64,000 bases of DNA from SABI01 sp963678555 (GCA_963678555.2 CAXXJA010000001.1:1-64000); one strand, 5' to 3'. Positions 24,690 through 34,325 are shown, counted from the stretch's first letter. The notes: generated from the letters alone by a model not told the origin. Made by a program: numbers and translations.

Positions 24690-26216
24690 ATGCATCACAA
24701 GAATGAGACGCAGTATGAATACATTCTGGACTGTCATGATATAACTAAGACCTTCGGAGGAACAAAGGCTCTCAAGGGGGTTCAGTTCCGCCTGAAGAAG
24801 GGACAGGTCCATGCTCTTATCGGAGAGAATGGCGCAGGAAAGTCTACTCTGATGAATATCATCTGCGGACTGCTCCAGCCGAATTCCGGTTCAATCGAGT
24901 TCGAGGGAAAACCCTACAGTGTCTCCACTCCCGTCGATGCGATCAATGCAGGTATCGCAATGATCCATCAGGAGCTTAATCCTCAACCCTACCTTTCGAT
25001 TGCTGAAAATATCTTCCTGAATCGCGAGGACTCGTACAGGGGCACCGGTCTTCTCGATAAGAGGGCAACCAATCGAAAGGCCCAGGACATTCTTGACAAG
25101 TTCGATGTAAGACTCAACCCGAAAACCCATATGGAACATCTTACGATAGCCCAGATGCAGATGATCGAGATTATTAAAGCTGTCTCCACGAATGCCAGGC
25201 TGGTCCTGATGGATGAGCCGACCTCGTCTCTGGACAGTGAGGAGTCAAAACGGCTGTTCCGTACGATACGGGAACTGCAGGGCAAGGGTGTAACCGTAGT
25301 TTACATATCTCACCGTATGGATGAGATCTTTGAAATCTGTGATTCCTACTCGGTTTTTCGTGATGGGATGTTCATCGATTCAGGCAATATTGCTGATGTC
25401 ACGAAGGATGAGATTATCTCGCTTATGGTAGGAAGAGATGTCGAGAGTGTCTTTCCGAAGACAGAATGCACGATCGGTGATGTTGTTTTCAAGGCCGAAA
25501 AACTCACAGGAAAAGGTTTCAAGGATATCAGTTTTGAGGTGAGAGCCGGTGAAATTCTTGGTATAGCCGGGCTGGTAGGGTCAGGCAGAAGCGAGACGAT
25601 GAGGGCGATCTTCGGACTTGATCAGCTGGAAAGCGGTGACCTCTTTCTTGATGGAGAGAAGATCTGCATCAACAGACCCCGTGATGCTATCGATACAGGC
25701 ATTGCCATGATCAATGAGGATAGAAAAGAGTATGGACTGTGCCTGTTCCGCTCTATAAAGGAGAATATCTCCCTTCCCGGGCTGAAGACGATGCATAAGG
25801 GGCTTTTCGTGCAGCAGGCCAAGGAACGAAAGGATTGCAATGACATTTCATCCAGACTCAGGATCAAAATGGCAGGGATAAACTCTGAAGCATTTTCGTT
25901 GAGCGGAGGGAATCAGCAGAAGGTTGTTGTCGCTAAATGGCTGCTCAACAAGCCGAAAGTCCTCATTCTCGACGAGCCGACCAGAGGGGTTGATGTGGGG
26001 GCTAAGGCTGAGATTCATGAGCTTATGGGAACATTTGCAGCCGAAGGAATGGCGATACTTATGGTCTCTTCGGAACTGCCGGAAGTCATGGGTATGAGTG
26101 ATCGGATATTGATCTATCACGAAGGGTCGCTCAACGGTGAGGTAAGCAGGGAGGACATTCTCTCTGGCAAAGAGGATCAGGAATCAATCCTGAGGAAGGA
26201 ATTCGGCAGGAGGTAA
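24690..26216 (+). CDS. Ribose/galactose-type ABC transporter ATP-binding protein (508 aa)
   Basis: ATG 24690 is chosen over TTG 24660; GAAGGGG lies upstream. The protein has two fused ATPase domains, as in RbsA/MglA. The first (about 10-240) has Walker A GENGAGKS, an AQMQMIEI signature-like stretch and Walker B LVLMDEPTSSLDSEE; the second (about 255-500) has the degenerate Walker A GLVGSGRSE, the signature LSGGNQQKVVVAKWLL and Walker B LILDEPTRGVDVGAK. It energises uptake of a monosaccharide through the permease that follows after five bases. The binding protein is encoded at 27305. Confidence 0.93.
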   Translation: MHHKNETQYEYILDCHDITKTFGGTKALKGVQFRLKKGQVHALIGENGAGKSTLMNIICGLLQPNSGSIEFEGKPYSVSTPVDAINAGIAMIHQELNPQPYLSIAENIFLNREDSYRGTGLLDKRATNRKAQDILDKFDVRLNPKTHMEHLTIAQMQMIEIIKAVSTNARLVLMDEPTSSLDSEESKRLFRTIRELQGKGVTVVYISHRMDEIFEICDSYSVFRDGMFIDSGNIADVTKDEIISLMVGRDVESVFPKTECTIGDVVFKAEKLTGKGFKDISFEVRAGEILGIAGLVGSGRSETMRAIFGLDQLESGDLFLDGEKICINRPRDAIDTGIAMINEDRKEYGLCLFRSIKENISLPGLKTMHKGLFVQQAKERKDCNDISSRLRIKMAGINSEAFSLSGGNQQKVVVAKWLLNKPKVLILDEPTRGVDVGAKAEIHELMGTFAAEGMAILMVSSELPEVMGMSDRILIYHEGSLNGEVSREDILSGKEDQESILRKEFGRR

Positions 26217-26221
26217 GGATA

Positions 26222-27229
26222 ATGGAGATAAAGAGGAAGCCCTTGGCACAGAGAACAGGGAAGGCACTGTTCCGTCTGCATGATGTGGATCAGCAGGATC
26301 TCAGCTTGTTCATGAAACGGTACGGTATAGGGTTCGTGATGCTCGGCATGTTCCTGGTATTATCCATCGCCTCACCGAAGTTCCTGACGGTTACCAATAT
26401 CTCGAATATACTGACAACCGTCTCTCTCAATGGACTTCTGGCTATGGGAATGGTGTTCGTGATCACTGCCGGAGGGATTGACCTCTCCATCGGGTCCATG
26501 CTCGCACTTGGCAGTGTCACGATCGGACTGGTTCTCAATGCTACCGGCAGTATCCTGCTGGCATCTGTCGCTGCAATCGCCGCCTGTGCCTTGTTCGGAC
26601 TTATCAACGGGTTCATTGTTGCCAAATTCGATATGTTTCCCTTTGTCGTGACTCTTGCGAGCATGCTGGTGATACGTGGAGTGGCTTACGTTCTCTCAGG
26701 AGGGTACTCGTTTGCTCTGGTCAAACCTGAATTCGCACAGATCGGTCTGGGAAAACTGTTCGGAGTGATTCCCTTCCCTGCGCTGATCTTTCTAACCGTG
26801 TCCATCATTGCTTTCGTCCTTCTTCAGCTCTCGAAGTACGGCAGGTACGTCTACGCAGTCGGAGGTAACATCAAGTCAGCGACAGCCTCCGGTGTGAATG
26901 TGCTCTGGACACGGATCGGGACCTTTGTGATCAGCGGGGTCGCTGCCGGTACTGCCTCTATCATCATGACAGCACGGATCAATGCGGCACAACCAAATAT
27001 CGGAGTAGGGTATGAAGTCGATGCCATTGCTGCGTGCGTAATCGGCGGGACTTCCTTCTCCGGTGGGGTCTCCACCATACCCGGCACCTTCATCGGCATC
27101 ATGATCATAGGACTGATCTTCAATGGTATGAACCTGCTTGGAATCAACTCGTACTGGCAGATCATCATGAAAGGTGTCCTTATCATCGCCGCTGTACTGA
27201 TGGATAAATTGATTAACCGGAAACGATAG
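26222..27229 (+). CDS. Ribose/galactose-type ABC permease (335 aa)
   Basis: ATG 26222 is five bases after the ATPase stop, with AGGAGGTAAGG upstream. Eight to ten membrane helices; the signature VITAGGIDLSIGSMLALGSV and FDMFPFVVTLASMLVIRGVA are typical of the RbsC/BPD_transp_2 family. GGNIKSATASGVNVLWTR and GGTSFSGGVSTIPGTFIG are the other conserved loops. Unlike MalF/MalG systems one such permease forms a homodimer. The N-terminal 35 residues are hydrophilic. Part of the operon 24690-28252. Confidence 0.92.
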   Translation: MEIKRKPLAQRTGKALFRLHDVDQQDLSLFMKRYGIGFVMLGMFLVLSIASPKFLTVTNISNILTTVSLNGLLAMGMVFVITAGGIDLSIGSMLALGSVTIGLVLNATGSILLASVAAIAACALFGLINGFIVAKFDMFPFVVTLASMLVIRGVAYVLSGGYSFALVKPEFAQIGLGKLFGVIPFPALIFLTVSIIAFVLLQLSKYGRYVYAVGGNIKSATASGVNVLWTRIGTFVISGVAAGTASIIMTARINAAQPNIGVGYEVDAIAACVIGGTSFSGGVSTIPGTFIGIMIIGLIFNGMNLLGINSYWQIIMKGVLIIAAVLMDKLINRKR

Positions 27230-27274
27230 TGCACTCAGAGCTCCGCGTATGCGGGGTAGGAGAAATAGTAAGAA

Positions 27275-27288
27275 TCCCCGAACGGGGA
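27275..27288 (+). other. Small leader hairpin before the binding-protein gene
   Basis: TCCCCG-AA-CGGGGA, with a second small GC stem near 27243-27256. Lies in the 75-base gap between permease and binding-protein genes and may stabilise the downstream mRNA segment. Confidence 0.4.
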
Positions 27289-27304
27289 AAGAAAGGAGAA
27301 TTCT

Positions 27305-28252
27305 ATGAAAAGGATTGTTGGTGTGGTCTTGTTACTGAGTCTGGTTGCAGGTTTTGCTTTTGCGAATGGAAATGCCGAAAGTGCCGATGAATTCAAGGTC
27401 GCCTACATTGCAAAGAATACCGTGGATGCATTTCATGCAACCCTCAACGGGGCTGCAAAAGATGCCCTGAATGAACTGAAAGCCGAGGGAGTGATCGACA
27501 GCTGGCAGCTCTATGACGGTCTTACCGACCCCATCACCCAGGTGAATCTGCTCGAAGATGCACTTGCATCAGGTGCCGACCTTGTCGTTCTGCTCCCGGC
27601 AGAGAGTGAAGGGAGTGCCCCGATCGTATCCCGCAGTGCACAGGAAGGAATTCCCGTGATCGTGGTCAATTCAACCACGAACAACACCGAAGAACTTGCA
27701 ACTGCGTTTGTCGGTTCAAACGACGTTGATGCCGGTGAGATGATGGCAAATTTTGTGAAGGCTCAGGTTCCCGGCGGCGGGAAGTATGCTCACATGATGG
27801 GAGTCGTCGGGAACTCTGCCCAGATTGCACGTGGCAAGGGGATTCTCAACGTCCTCGGTAACGATCCGGCCTGGGAATCTGTTGGTGACTATGCTGCAGA
27901 CTGGTCTGCTGATAAGGCTGTCAGTTTCGCAAGCGATGTCATCACGGAATACGGTGATGAGATCAAGGCCATTATCTGTGACAATGATGACATGTCGTCA
28001 GCTGTACAGAACTATGTGAACTCCATCGGACGGGGTGATATCGTGGCTATCGGTGTTGATGGAAATGCAGGCCCTCTGGGTATGGTGAAAGCCGGTACTC
28101 TGAGGTCGACAGTGCTCCAGGACGGAGCGGCCCAGGTCTCCACTGCTATCTCCCTCATTCCGGATATCATTGCAGGGAAACAGGTTCCCAAGACAACGAT
28201 GGTACCGTTCACCCTCGTCACATCTGAGAATGTGGATGCCTATCTCAAATAG
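27305..28252 (+). CDS. Sugar ABC substrate-binding protein, ribose/galactose type (315 aa)
   Basis: ATG 27305 follows AAAGGAGAATTCT. The signal peptide MKRIVGVVLLLSLVAGFAFA precedes NGNAESADEF, a spirochaete-style mature start. The periplasmic-binding fold (peripla_BP_4) is shown by FKVAYIAKNTVDAFHATLNG, LVVLLPAESEGSAPIVSRSA, GIPVIVVNSTTNN, AIICDNDDMSSAVQ and VAIGVDGNAGPLGMVKAGTL. It should deliver a monosaccharide or polyol to the permease. It is last in the operon and followed by a strong terminator. Confidence 0.92.
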   Translation: MKRIVGVVLLLSLVAGFAFANGNAESADEFKVAYIAKNTVDAFHATLNGAAKDALNELKAEGVIDSWQLYDGLTDPITQVNLLEDALASGADLVVLLPAESEGSAPIVSRSAQEGIPVIVVNSTTNNTEELATAFVGSNDVDAGEMMANFVKAQVPGGGKYAHMMGVVGNSAQIARGKGILNVLGNDPAWESVGDYAADWSADKAVSFASDVITEYGDEIKAIICDNDDMSSAVQNYVNSIGRGDIVAIGVDGNAGPLGMVKAGTLRSTVLQDGAAQVSTAISLIPDIIAGKQVPKTTMVPFTLVTSENVDAYLK

Positions 28253-28275
28253 CAGAAACCGCTGATGTATACAAA

Positions 28276-28308
28276 GGCTCTGACAGTTCTGGAAAGGATG
28301 TCAGAGCC
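28276..28308 (+). terminator. Intrinsic terminator of the ribose-type ABC operon
   Basis: GGCTCTGACA and TGTCAGAGCC form a perfect 10-bp stem with a 13-base loop, followed by TGTTCCCTTCT, 24 bases past the stop. Confidence 0.75.
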
Positions 28309-28413
28309 TGTTCCCTTCTGTCGATGGACCATAGCCACTACAGACGTTCCTGCAAAGACTATGATTATCGCAAGAATAGGGCTATACTTCCTGCAAAGAC
28401 ATCGAGGCTGTGT

Positions 28414-29355
28414 ATGAAGGTTAGAATACCACTCATAGTATTGATACTCCTCCTCTGTTCGGTACTCCCGCTGAGCGGGCAGGGACGTACTGATGAGTCT
28501 TCGTATCTGTTCGGTGCAACGTATATGACAATGAACAACCCCTTCTTTGTAGCCCTCAATGACGGTATCATGGAGGTTCTGGAATCGCGGGGTGATAAGC
28601 TGATTACGCTCGATCCTGCACTGGACATGGAAAAACAGATCAGGCAGATCAATGATCTCATCGACCAGGGGGTAGACCTGATCTTTCTCAACCCGGTCGA
28701 CTGGCAGGAAGTGAAGCCTGCTCTTGCCGCCGCTGAAGCTGCAGGAATTCCCGTCATCAATGTCGATTCCCCGGTGTTTGATGATGAAATGGTTGCTTCT
28801 GTTGTTACCTCTGATAATTACAGAGCCGGAGAGCTTATTGCACATGATGTGCACGAACGGGTCGGGCCTGAGGCCAGAATCATCATCCTTGAGCATCCGG
28901 AAACAAAATCCGGTATTGATCGTACCCGTGCCTTCGTTGATACCGTTTCACACTATCCAGGCCTTGAAATCGTAGCCCGGTATGATGCGTTTGGTCAGCT
29001 GGAGTCAACTATGCCGGTCATGGAAACTATCCTACGGCAGGGAATCGATTTTAATGTCGTGATGTGCACAAATGATCCTTCCGCGATCGGAGCAATTGCA
29101 GCATTGCTGGCGGCCAAGCAGGAGAGTGGGATATTCGTCTATGGAGTGGACGGATCGCCTAACGGGAAAAAAATGGTGAAGGAAGGGAAACTGACTGCCA
29201 CTGTCGCCCAGTCTCCGATGAGCATCGGGCGGACAGCAGCGGAAAAGGCGTATGAACTCCTGGAGGGTAAGCCCGTCACGCATGAGATCCTTGTTCCCGT
29301 CGAGTTGATCGATTCTACGAATGTAGACCTGTTCGGTCTCGATGGATGGCAGTAA
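28414..29355 (+). CDS. Periplasmic sugar-binding protein of a sensory operon (313 aa)
   Basis: ATG 28414 is chosen over the frame start at 28324 since a signal peptide begins there (MKVRIPLIVLILLLCSVLPL, then SGQGRTDESS) with GAGG just upstream. The fold is that of ribose/xylose binding proteins: YLFGATYMTMNNPFFVALND, LIFLNPVDWQEVKPALAAAE, GIPVINVDSPVF, VVMCTNDPSAIGAIAALLAA and VYGVDGSPNGKKMVKEGKLT. Its stop overlaps the histidine kinase start by ten bases, not a permease gene, so it probably presents ligand to the kinase, as ChvE does to VirA or XylFII to LytS. It is related to the transporter's binding protein just upstream (27305). Confidence 0.85.
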   Translation: MKVRIPLIVLILLLCSVLPLSGQGRTDESSYLFGATYMTMNNPFFVALNDGIMEVLESRGDKLITLDPALDMEKQIRQINDLIDQGVDLIFLNPVDWQEVKPALAAAEAAGIPVINVDSPVFDDEMVASVVTSDNYRAGELIAHDVHERVGPEARIIILEHPETKSGIDRTRAFVDTVSHYPGLEIVARYDAFGQLESTMPVMETILRQGIDFNVVMCTNDPSAIGAIAALLAAKQESGIFVYGVDGSPNGKKMVKEGKLTATVAQSPMSIGRTAAEKAYELLEGKPVTHEILVPVELIDSTNVDLFGLDGWQ

Positions 29356-30782
29356 AGCCTATGAAGGCATCTGTCATGGCCACAGGTCCCCGAAGGTGGG
29401 GTTCGTTCATCTCCTCCCTCTTACGTGGACCCAGCCCTGATGACCGGCTGAACGCCATTCGAAATTCGTTACTTCTGATGAATTATGCCATTATCCTGTT
29501 CACGACGATTCTGATTGCTGTGACAACCAGAAAGGTGTGTTCGGATTTTTCAGCCTATCAGCTGCTGCGCAGTTTTTCCAATGTCCCTATACCTCCCCGC
29601 CAGCTGATTACGATGAGTCAGCTCCTCTTTTTTCTTGAACTATTCCTGATTTTCTTTAGAAACAAAGCCACATCGATCTCCCCCACGATGAATCTGTTCC
29701 TCGTGTTTTCCGATATTGCCATCGGGCTTCTGATTCTCTATTTCATGAACATCAGCAACAAGGTCATTCTTCTGCTGATCATTACCAATATCATGCTGTA
29801 TGTGAAGAATACTGTGAACAAATATAGACTGCTGTTCCTGATCATTCTCCTGTACATCTTCATCGATTTTGATATCCTTTCCGCCCGGCTGAACCTCTAC
29901 TCTTTCTGGGGATATCTCGATTATTATGATGCGGCAACGCGCAGTCTTCTGTACTGGATTCAGAATATCATGGATTCTCTTGCTCTCGTTCTCTTTATCC
30001 TCTTCATGATATTCGAGGTTCAGCTGTATCTCGAAGAGTCCACCCGAGTCAAGGAACTGAACAAGGCGCTGTACGAGTCTACGCAAAAACTCCGTCTGTC
30101 GAACATACAGCTTGCGGAGTATTCCAAGCGGAACGAGGAGATGGCGAAACTGAAGGAGCGGAACCGGCTTGCCCGGGAGATCCATGATACGATCGGTCAT
30201 TATCTGACAGCGATCAATATGGGAGTGAAATCCTGCCTGAAGGCAATTGATCATGATCCCGATCTGCTGAAAAGCCAGCTCTCCAGTGTTGAAGAGATTA
30301 CCAGTAAATCCCTCATCGATGTAAGACGTTCCATCAAGGAGCTTCGTCCCGATGCCCTGGACCGGTACTCCCTTCACTCCGCGATCCGCAATCTGGTGCA
30401 CGAGATTTCCCTTTTTTCCGATACCGAGGTTTCTTTTTCGATAGAGGGGGAAACGTATCTGCTGAATACGCAGATAGAGGAATTCATGTATCGGGTAGCT
30501 CAGGAAAGCATCTCCAATGCCGTCAGGCACAGCAATCCGAAGCATATTGATCTGAAACTTTTTTATCTGGATGATGGATTGAAATTCTCGGTCGCGAATG
30601 ATGGTCTGCAGGACAGGAATGTGACCCCGGGTTTCGGCCTGACTCATATGAAAGGCAAGGTGGAGGAATTCTCCGGTGTATTCAGTGTATCGGTCACTCC
30701 GGACCTTGTGTTTCATCTTGTTGTCACTATTCCCTCTGCGAGACGGACGGATACTCGGGAGTTTCACCTTGGAAAGGAATGA
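29346..30782 (+). CDS. Membrane histidine kinase, HisKA_3 (NarL partner) type (478 aa)
   Basis: ATG 29346 overlaps the preceding stop; ATG 29361 is an alternative five codons later. Six membrane helices lie between about residues 40 and 225, with no large periplasmic loop, so contact with the upstream binding protein would be through short loops. A coiled linker (residues 228-272, EESTRVKELNKALYESTQKL) leads to the dimerisation helix RLAREIHDTIGHYLTAINMG with the phospho-acceptor His280. The ATPase part is at about 370-465 (EEFMYRVAQESISNAVRHSN, GFGLTHMKGKVEEFSG). Its partner response regulator is encoded 300 bases downstream. Confidence 0.88.
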   Translation: MAVKPMKASVMATGPRRWGSFISSLLRGPSPDDRLNAIRNSLLLMNYAIILFTTILIAVTTRKVCSDFSAYQLLRSFSNVPIPPRQLITMSQLLFFLELFLIFFRNKATSISPTMNLFLVFSDIAIGLLILYFMNISNKVILLLIITNIMLYVKNTVNKYRLLFLIILLYIFIDFDILSARLNLYSFWGYLDYYDAATRSLLYWIQNIMDSLALVLFILFMIFEVQLYLEESTRVKELNKALYESTQKLRLSNIQLAEYSKRNEEMAKLKERNRLAREIHDTIGHYLTAINMGVKSCLKAIDHDPDLLKSQLSSVEEITSKSLIDVRRSIKELRPDALDRYSLHSAIRNLVHEISLFSDTEVSFSIEGETYLLNTQIEEFMYRVAQESISNAVRHSNPKHIDLKLFYLDDGLKFSVANDGLQDRNVTPGFGLTHMKGKVEEFSGVFSVSVTPDLVFHLVVTIPSARRTDTREFHLGKE

Positions 30783-31082
30783 AGGATCCATGCTTCAGGA
30801 TGAGAGGGGCAGTCTGATGTACACGTGCACGTGCATCCGGCACGGAAAAGAGGATCCCTCGGATTCAGCCATGATCAGGACACTTGTGTTTCGGGGCGGT
30901 TTTCTGAAGCCGGAGCGGGAGACAGCGTTGATTCCGTACCGGACATGGGTTGATATAGAGTGAGTTGCTGCAGAAGGGAGGAGTCTTCAAGAGCCTCTGA
31001 GGCTGCTTCCCGGCATGGGAGGACAGCACCATACTGTCGGTTGGATTCGGATAAAAATGTTATACAGGAGCAGGAGAACAGC
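30783..31082. other. Gap between kinase and regulator genes with a doubtful small frame
   Basis: A 57-codon frame runs from ATG 30790 to 30963 (MLQDERGSLMYTCTCIRHGK onward). It has a GAAGGATCC site upstream but no recognisable features, and codon use does not decide. The remaining DNA leads to the regulator's ribosome site. Confidence 0.3.
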
Positions 31083-31748
31083 ATGATACGAGTATTGATA
31101 GCCGATGATCAGGAGTTAATTCGTGACAGTCTATCCTATATGCTCAGCACCTATGATACTCTCGAGGTGGTGGGGACAGCAGTGAATGGCAGGGACGCGG
31201 TGGATAAAGCTGCGGCTCTGAAGCCGGATGTGATTCTTATGGATGTTAGGATGCCCGTCATGGACGGCATAAGCGCTATCGATGAGATCAAGGAGAAACT
31301 GCCTGATACCAAGGTCATTGTCCTGACTACCTTTGATGAGGATGAGTATATCTATAAATCCATTATGAAGGGGGCGCTAGGCTATCTGCTGAAAAGCTGC
31401 TCTACTGATGAACTGTTTCATGCCATCAACGTGGTGCACAGCGGGAAGGCACTGCTGAACCCTGATGTCACGAAGAAAGTGATGGATCTCTTTTCTGATT
31501 TGGCAAAGTCCAATTTTACACCGAAACATAAGGAGGAGCTTCTCGGGTCGATGTCGAAGAATGAGCTGCGAATCATCAAACTGATCGGCATGGGGTATTC
31601 AAACAAAGAGATAACATATGAACTTCATTTCAGCGAAGGGACTGTGAGGAACTACATCAGCAGTATCCTGCAGAAGCTTGAGCTCAGAGACCGTACACAG
31701 ATTGCGATCTTCGCTGTTCAGAACGGCCTTACCGTGGTGTCAGAATGA
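31083..31748 (+). CDS. NarL/FixJ-family response regulator (221 aa)
   Basis: ATG 31083 is chosen over the upstream frame start at 30960: GCAGGAGAACAGC precedes it and the receiver domain starts MIRVLIADDQELIRDSLSYM. The phosphorylated residue is Asp54 in LMDVRMPVMDG; the acidic pair is Asp8-Asp9, and Lys104 lies in LLKSCSTDEL. The LuxR-type helix-turn-helix is at about 158-215 (LSKNELRIIKL-like start, MGYSNKEITYELHFSEGTVR, ISSILQKLELRDRTQ). It should activate or repress sugar genes, perhaps the ABC operon upstream. Its stop overlaps the next start by four bases. Confidence 0.92.
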   Translation: MIRVLIADDQELIRDSLSYMLSTYDTLEVVGTAVNGRDAVDKAAALKPDVILMDVRMPVMDGISAIDEIKEKLPDTKVIVLTTFDEDEYIYKSIMKGALGYLLKSCSTDELFHAINVVHSGKALLNPDVTKKVMDLFSDLAKSNFTPKHKEELLGSMSKNELRIIKLIGMGYSNKEITYELHFSEGTVRNYISSILQKLELRDRTQIAIFAVQNGLTVVSE

Positions 31749-33013
31749 GGAACCCGATACGACCAGTCATAGCTATGGTGCTGGCAAGCCTCCTGCTTTT
31801 CAGCGGATGTCATGAGAGGGAACAGCACCTTGAGATAGGCCTGTTTTCGGGAAGTGTATGGGACGTACCCTATTGGCAGAGTTATACGTTTTTTGACCAG
31901 GCGATTGAGAAGTATACTGAACTGCACCCACATGTGACAATTTCGTATAGAAGCGGCACAATGAAAGAGAGCTATTCCGAATGGATGAGTCAGGAGATTC
32001 TCAATGGGAGAGAGCCTGACCTGTTTCTGGTTCGCCCGGAGGCATTCACTCTCTTTGCCAAACTGGGAATTCTTCATGATCTGAGTGGATACATGGAAAA
32101 GGACTTTGATTCCAGGCTGTATTACAGAAATGCTGTAGAGGCCGGACAATTTGAAAAAGGGCAGTACGGGTTCCCGCTGGAAGTGGTTCCGACCCTGATG
32201 TTTGTGAATCAGACCATCCTCTCGGAAAATGCCATTCCTCTTCCCGAAAATGACTGGACCTGGGAGGAGTTCTACGATATCTGTTACACCCTGAAGGATA
32301 ATTCTTCGGTGAAAGCTGTTGAGGGGTTCGACTGGAGGCTGGCGGCTTTCACAAACGGACAGCAATTGTTCAGCGACAACGGAACTCAGTCATACCTTAC
32401 GGAAGAGGGAGTGCTCGAGGCCGTTTCCTTCATAGGAAAGCTCAATGCCATCTCACCTCCTGATGATTCGTATCATTTTGAGGATGGGAATGTTGCTTTT
32501 GCGCCGCTTCCTTTTTCTGAGTACCGGGCCTATGCCTATTATCCGTACAGTATTCAGAAGTATAAGAATTTCGACTGGGAGGCACTGTTGTTACCGAGAG
32601 GTCCTGATGGCCAGAACGGTGCAGAATTACAATCCCTTCTCGTTTCAATCAGTTCCCGTTCACGGAAGAAGGATCTTGCGTGGGACTTCCTCCAGTTCCT
32701 GATCACGGATCCGGAGATTCAGAAAAGCGTTTTCACCTATTCCCATGGCGTTCCGATTCTTAAGAATATTCTTGAACTCAATGAAACCAGAATCTTCCTG
32801 AGCAGAGGAAAAGATACCGAAGCCCCGCTTCTCAGCCCTGAACAGATTACTCAGGCAATCGAAAATTCATTGGTCTTTCCACGGTTCGAGAAGTACGAGG
32901 AGGCGGTGTCACTCATCGAACGGTCTCTGGTCGATATAGGACAGAATGAAAGTCGTCTCAAACATCAGCTTTCCATTATCAATCTCAGACTGAATGACTT
33001 TCTTGCCCATTGA
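31745..33013 (+). CDS. Lipoprotein solute-binding protein, family 1 type (422 aa)
   Basis: The start overlaps the response-regulator stop (ATGA at 31745-31748). The N-terminus MRNPIRPVIAMVLASLLLFS ends in GC, giving a lipoprotein with Cys22. The body fits family 1 extracellular sugar-binding proteins: FFDQAIEKYTELHPHVTISY, REPDLFLVRPEAF, YGFPLEVVPTLMFVNQTIL, WTWEEFYDICYTLKD and LAWDFLQFLITDPEIQKSVF. No permease follows. Its coupling to a two-component system suggests a second sensor input rather than transport, although it could feed a transporter elsewhere. Confidence 0.82.
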   Translation: MRNPIRPVIAMVLASLLLFSGCHEREQHLEIGLFSGSVWDVPYWQSYTFFDQAIEKYTELHPHVTISYRSGTMKESYSEWMSQEILNGREPDLFLVRPEAFTLFAKLGILHDLSGYMEKDFDSRLYYRNAVEAGQFEKGQYGFPLEVVPTLMFVNQTILSENAIPLPENDWTWEEFYDICYTLKDNSSVKAVEGFDWRLAAFTNGQQLFSDNGTQSYLTEEGVLEAVSFIGKLNAISPPDDSYHFEDGNVAFAPLPFSEYRAYAYYPYSIQKYKNFDWEALLLPRGPDGQNGAELQSLLVSISSRSRKKDLAWDFLQFLITDPEIQKSVFTYSHGVPILKNILELNETRIFLSRGKDTEAPLLSPEQITQAIENSLVFPRFEKYEEAVSLIERSLVDIGQNESRLKHQLSIINLRLNDFLAH

Positions 33014-33119
33014 GTACTGCAGAAATCTTGCCCCGGTAGCATCAGAGTGTCTGGCTTCCTGTCCGCGCTCCTGTGCCTGCAATTCATCATACCGATGTAT
33101 TCACAAAGATCACATCATA

Positions 33120-34325
33120 TCAGTGCAGAAGCATGTAGGCGCGGGGTGTCATTCCTTCCACTTCCTTGAAAAGGGTATAGAAGGCCGATGGGGAACGGAA
33201 TCCGCACTCCAGAGCCACGGCAAGAATAGTATAGTCGGGGTATCGGTTCTTCTGAACCGCTTCCTTGAACTCCTCCAGACGATACGTGTTTATGAAGCGA
33301 TAAAACTTGACTCCCGATTCGCGATTAATCGACTCCGAGAGACGGTGACGGGTTTCGCCCAGAGTCGCAGCAAGTTCCTCCAGGGTTAGATCCGGGTCAA
33401 GAAAGGGCTTCTCCCGGGACATATATCTCGTAAGCTGATTGAAAAGAGCCGTACTCTCCTCCTCTCCCAATCCGGATTTCTTATACTTTCCCTCTCCCCT
33501 GGACCGTTTTGGCCCTTGCCGGTTCTCATCGGCCAGAGGCTCTTCGGTTCCTTCCGTTTTCGGAAGTTCCGGCTCGGGAATCCGTACCTGAGGGGCCCCG
33601 GAAAACAGAGAAAAAAGGAAGACAAAAAGAACTGGAGGGAGCACCCTTCCCACGGCCATGGAAATTTGAAAAACATCGGATGCTTCCGGTATGAACCTGG
33701 GTACAACCACATTGAATAGGGATATCCCCGCATAGAGAAAAAGAAGGTTTCTAAACCAGGACAGGGTGGTGTATGTATCCAGTGTGGAGTAGAAATCGGG
33801 CACCCGCTTCCTGTGGCGATGAATCAGATAGAGCACAACCGGCACATAGATAAGAAGGGATACGTTTTTCCAGAGATCCCAATGCAGATTACAGGGAGGC
33901 ATCCTCCTGGGGATCGATTGGGCCAGAACAGTACTATTCCCGGCAAAGATACTGTCCGGGTGCAGGGAGGAAGGATACACATATGCATAGACAAGCCAGA
34001 TACAATACGGGAGGAAGTGTACAAACATGCCGTATGTGAAAAGGCCTTTTTCCCGTAGCAGCGCCCGCACATATATAAGCAGGGCCGGTCCCACAAGTAG
34101 ATAACTTGGACGGCTGATGTGATATATCATTTCCGCTGCATCCCTTCCCACGAATTCGGGGCGGATAAGATTGTCAAGGATGGCAATCAAAAAAACGGCG
34201 AAAACGAAGAGTCCCGCGGCTTTCTCCGGATTATTGTTTCTCTTTCGTATCATGAGATTGCCTGCCCCGGATACGGTCCAGGCGGCTCCCATTATCAAGA
34301 ACGTATAAAAAAGCGTATCCCACAT
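33120..34325 (-). CDS. Membrane-bound AraC-family regulator (401 aa)
   Basis: ATG 34325. About seven membrane helices occupy residues 1-245 (for example ILDNLIRPEF region, YLLVGPALLIYVRALL, VLPPVLFVFLFSLFSG). A charged linker (about 250-300, many Glu, Pro, Lys, Arg) leads to the AraC DNA-binding domain (about 305-400): LTLEELAATLGETRHRLSES and ILAVALECGFRSPSAFYTLF, then KEVEGMTPRAYM. Such proteins sense membrane or external signals and act on adjacent genes; the divergent C-type-lectin-like gene is the likely target. Codons here are richer in GCC/CCC/GGG than in neighbours, hinting at different ancestry. Confidence 0.85.
   Translation of the reverse strand: MWDTLFYTFLIMGAAWTVSGAGNLMIRKRNNNPEKAAGLFVFAVFLIAILDNLIRPEFVGRDAAEMIYHISRPSYLLVGPALLIYVRALLREKGLFTYGMFVHFLPYCIWLVYAYVYPSSLHPDSIFAGNSTVLAQSIPRRMPPCNLHWDLWKNVSLLIYVPVVLYLIHRHRKRVPDFYSTLDTYTTLSWFRNLLFLYAGISLFNVVVPRFIPEASDVFQISMAVGRVLPPVLFVFLFSLFSGAPQVRIPEPELPKTEGTEEPLADENRQGPKRSRGEGKYKKSGLGEEESTALFNQLTRYMSREKPFLDPDLTLEELAATLGETRHRLSESINRESGVKFYRFINTYRLEEFKEAVQKNRYPDYTILAVALECGFRSPSAFYTLFKEVEGMTPRAYMLLH

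Noticed and set aside
29640..30791. 383-codon minus-strand frame opposite the histidine kinase
   Set aside because: The kinase frame has clear HisKA_3 and ATPase motifs; the antisense frame has none.
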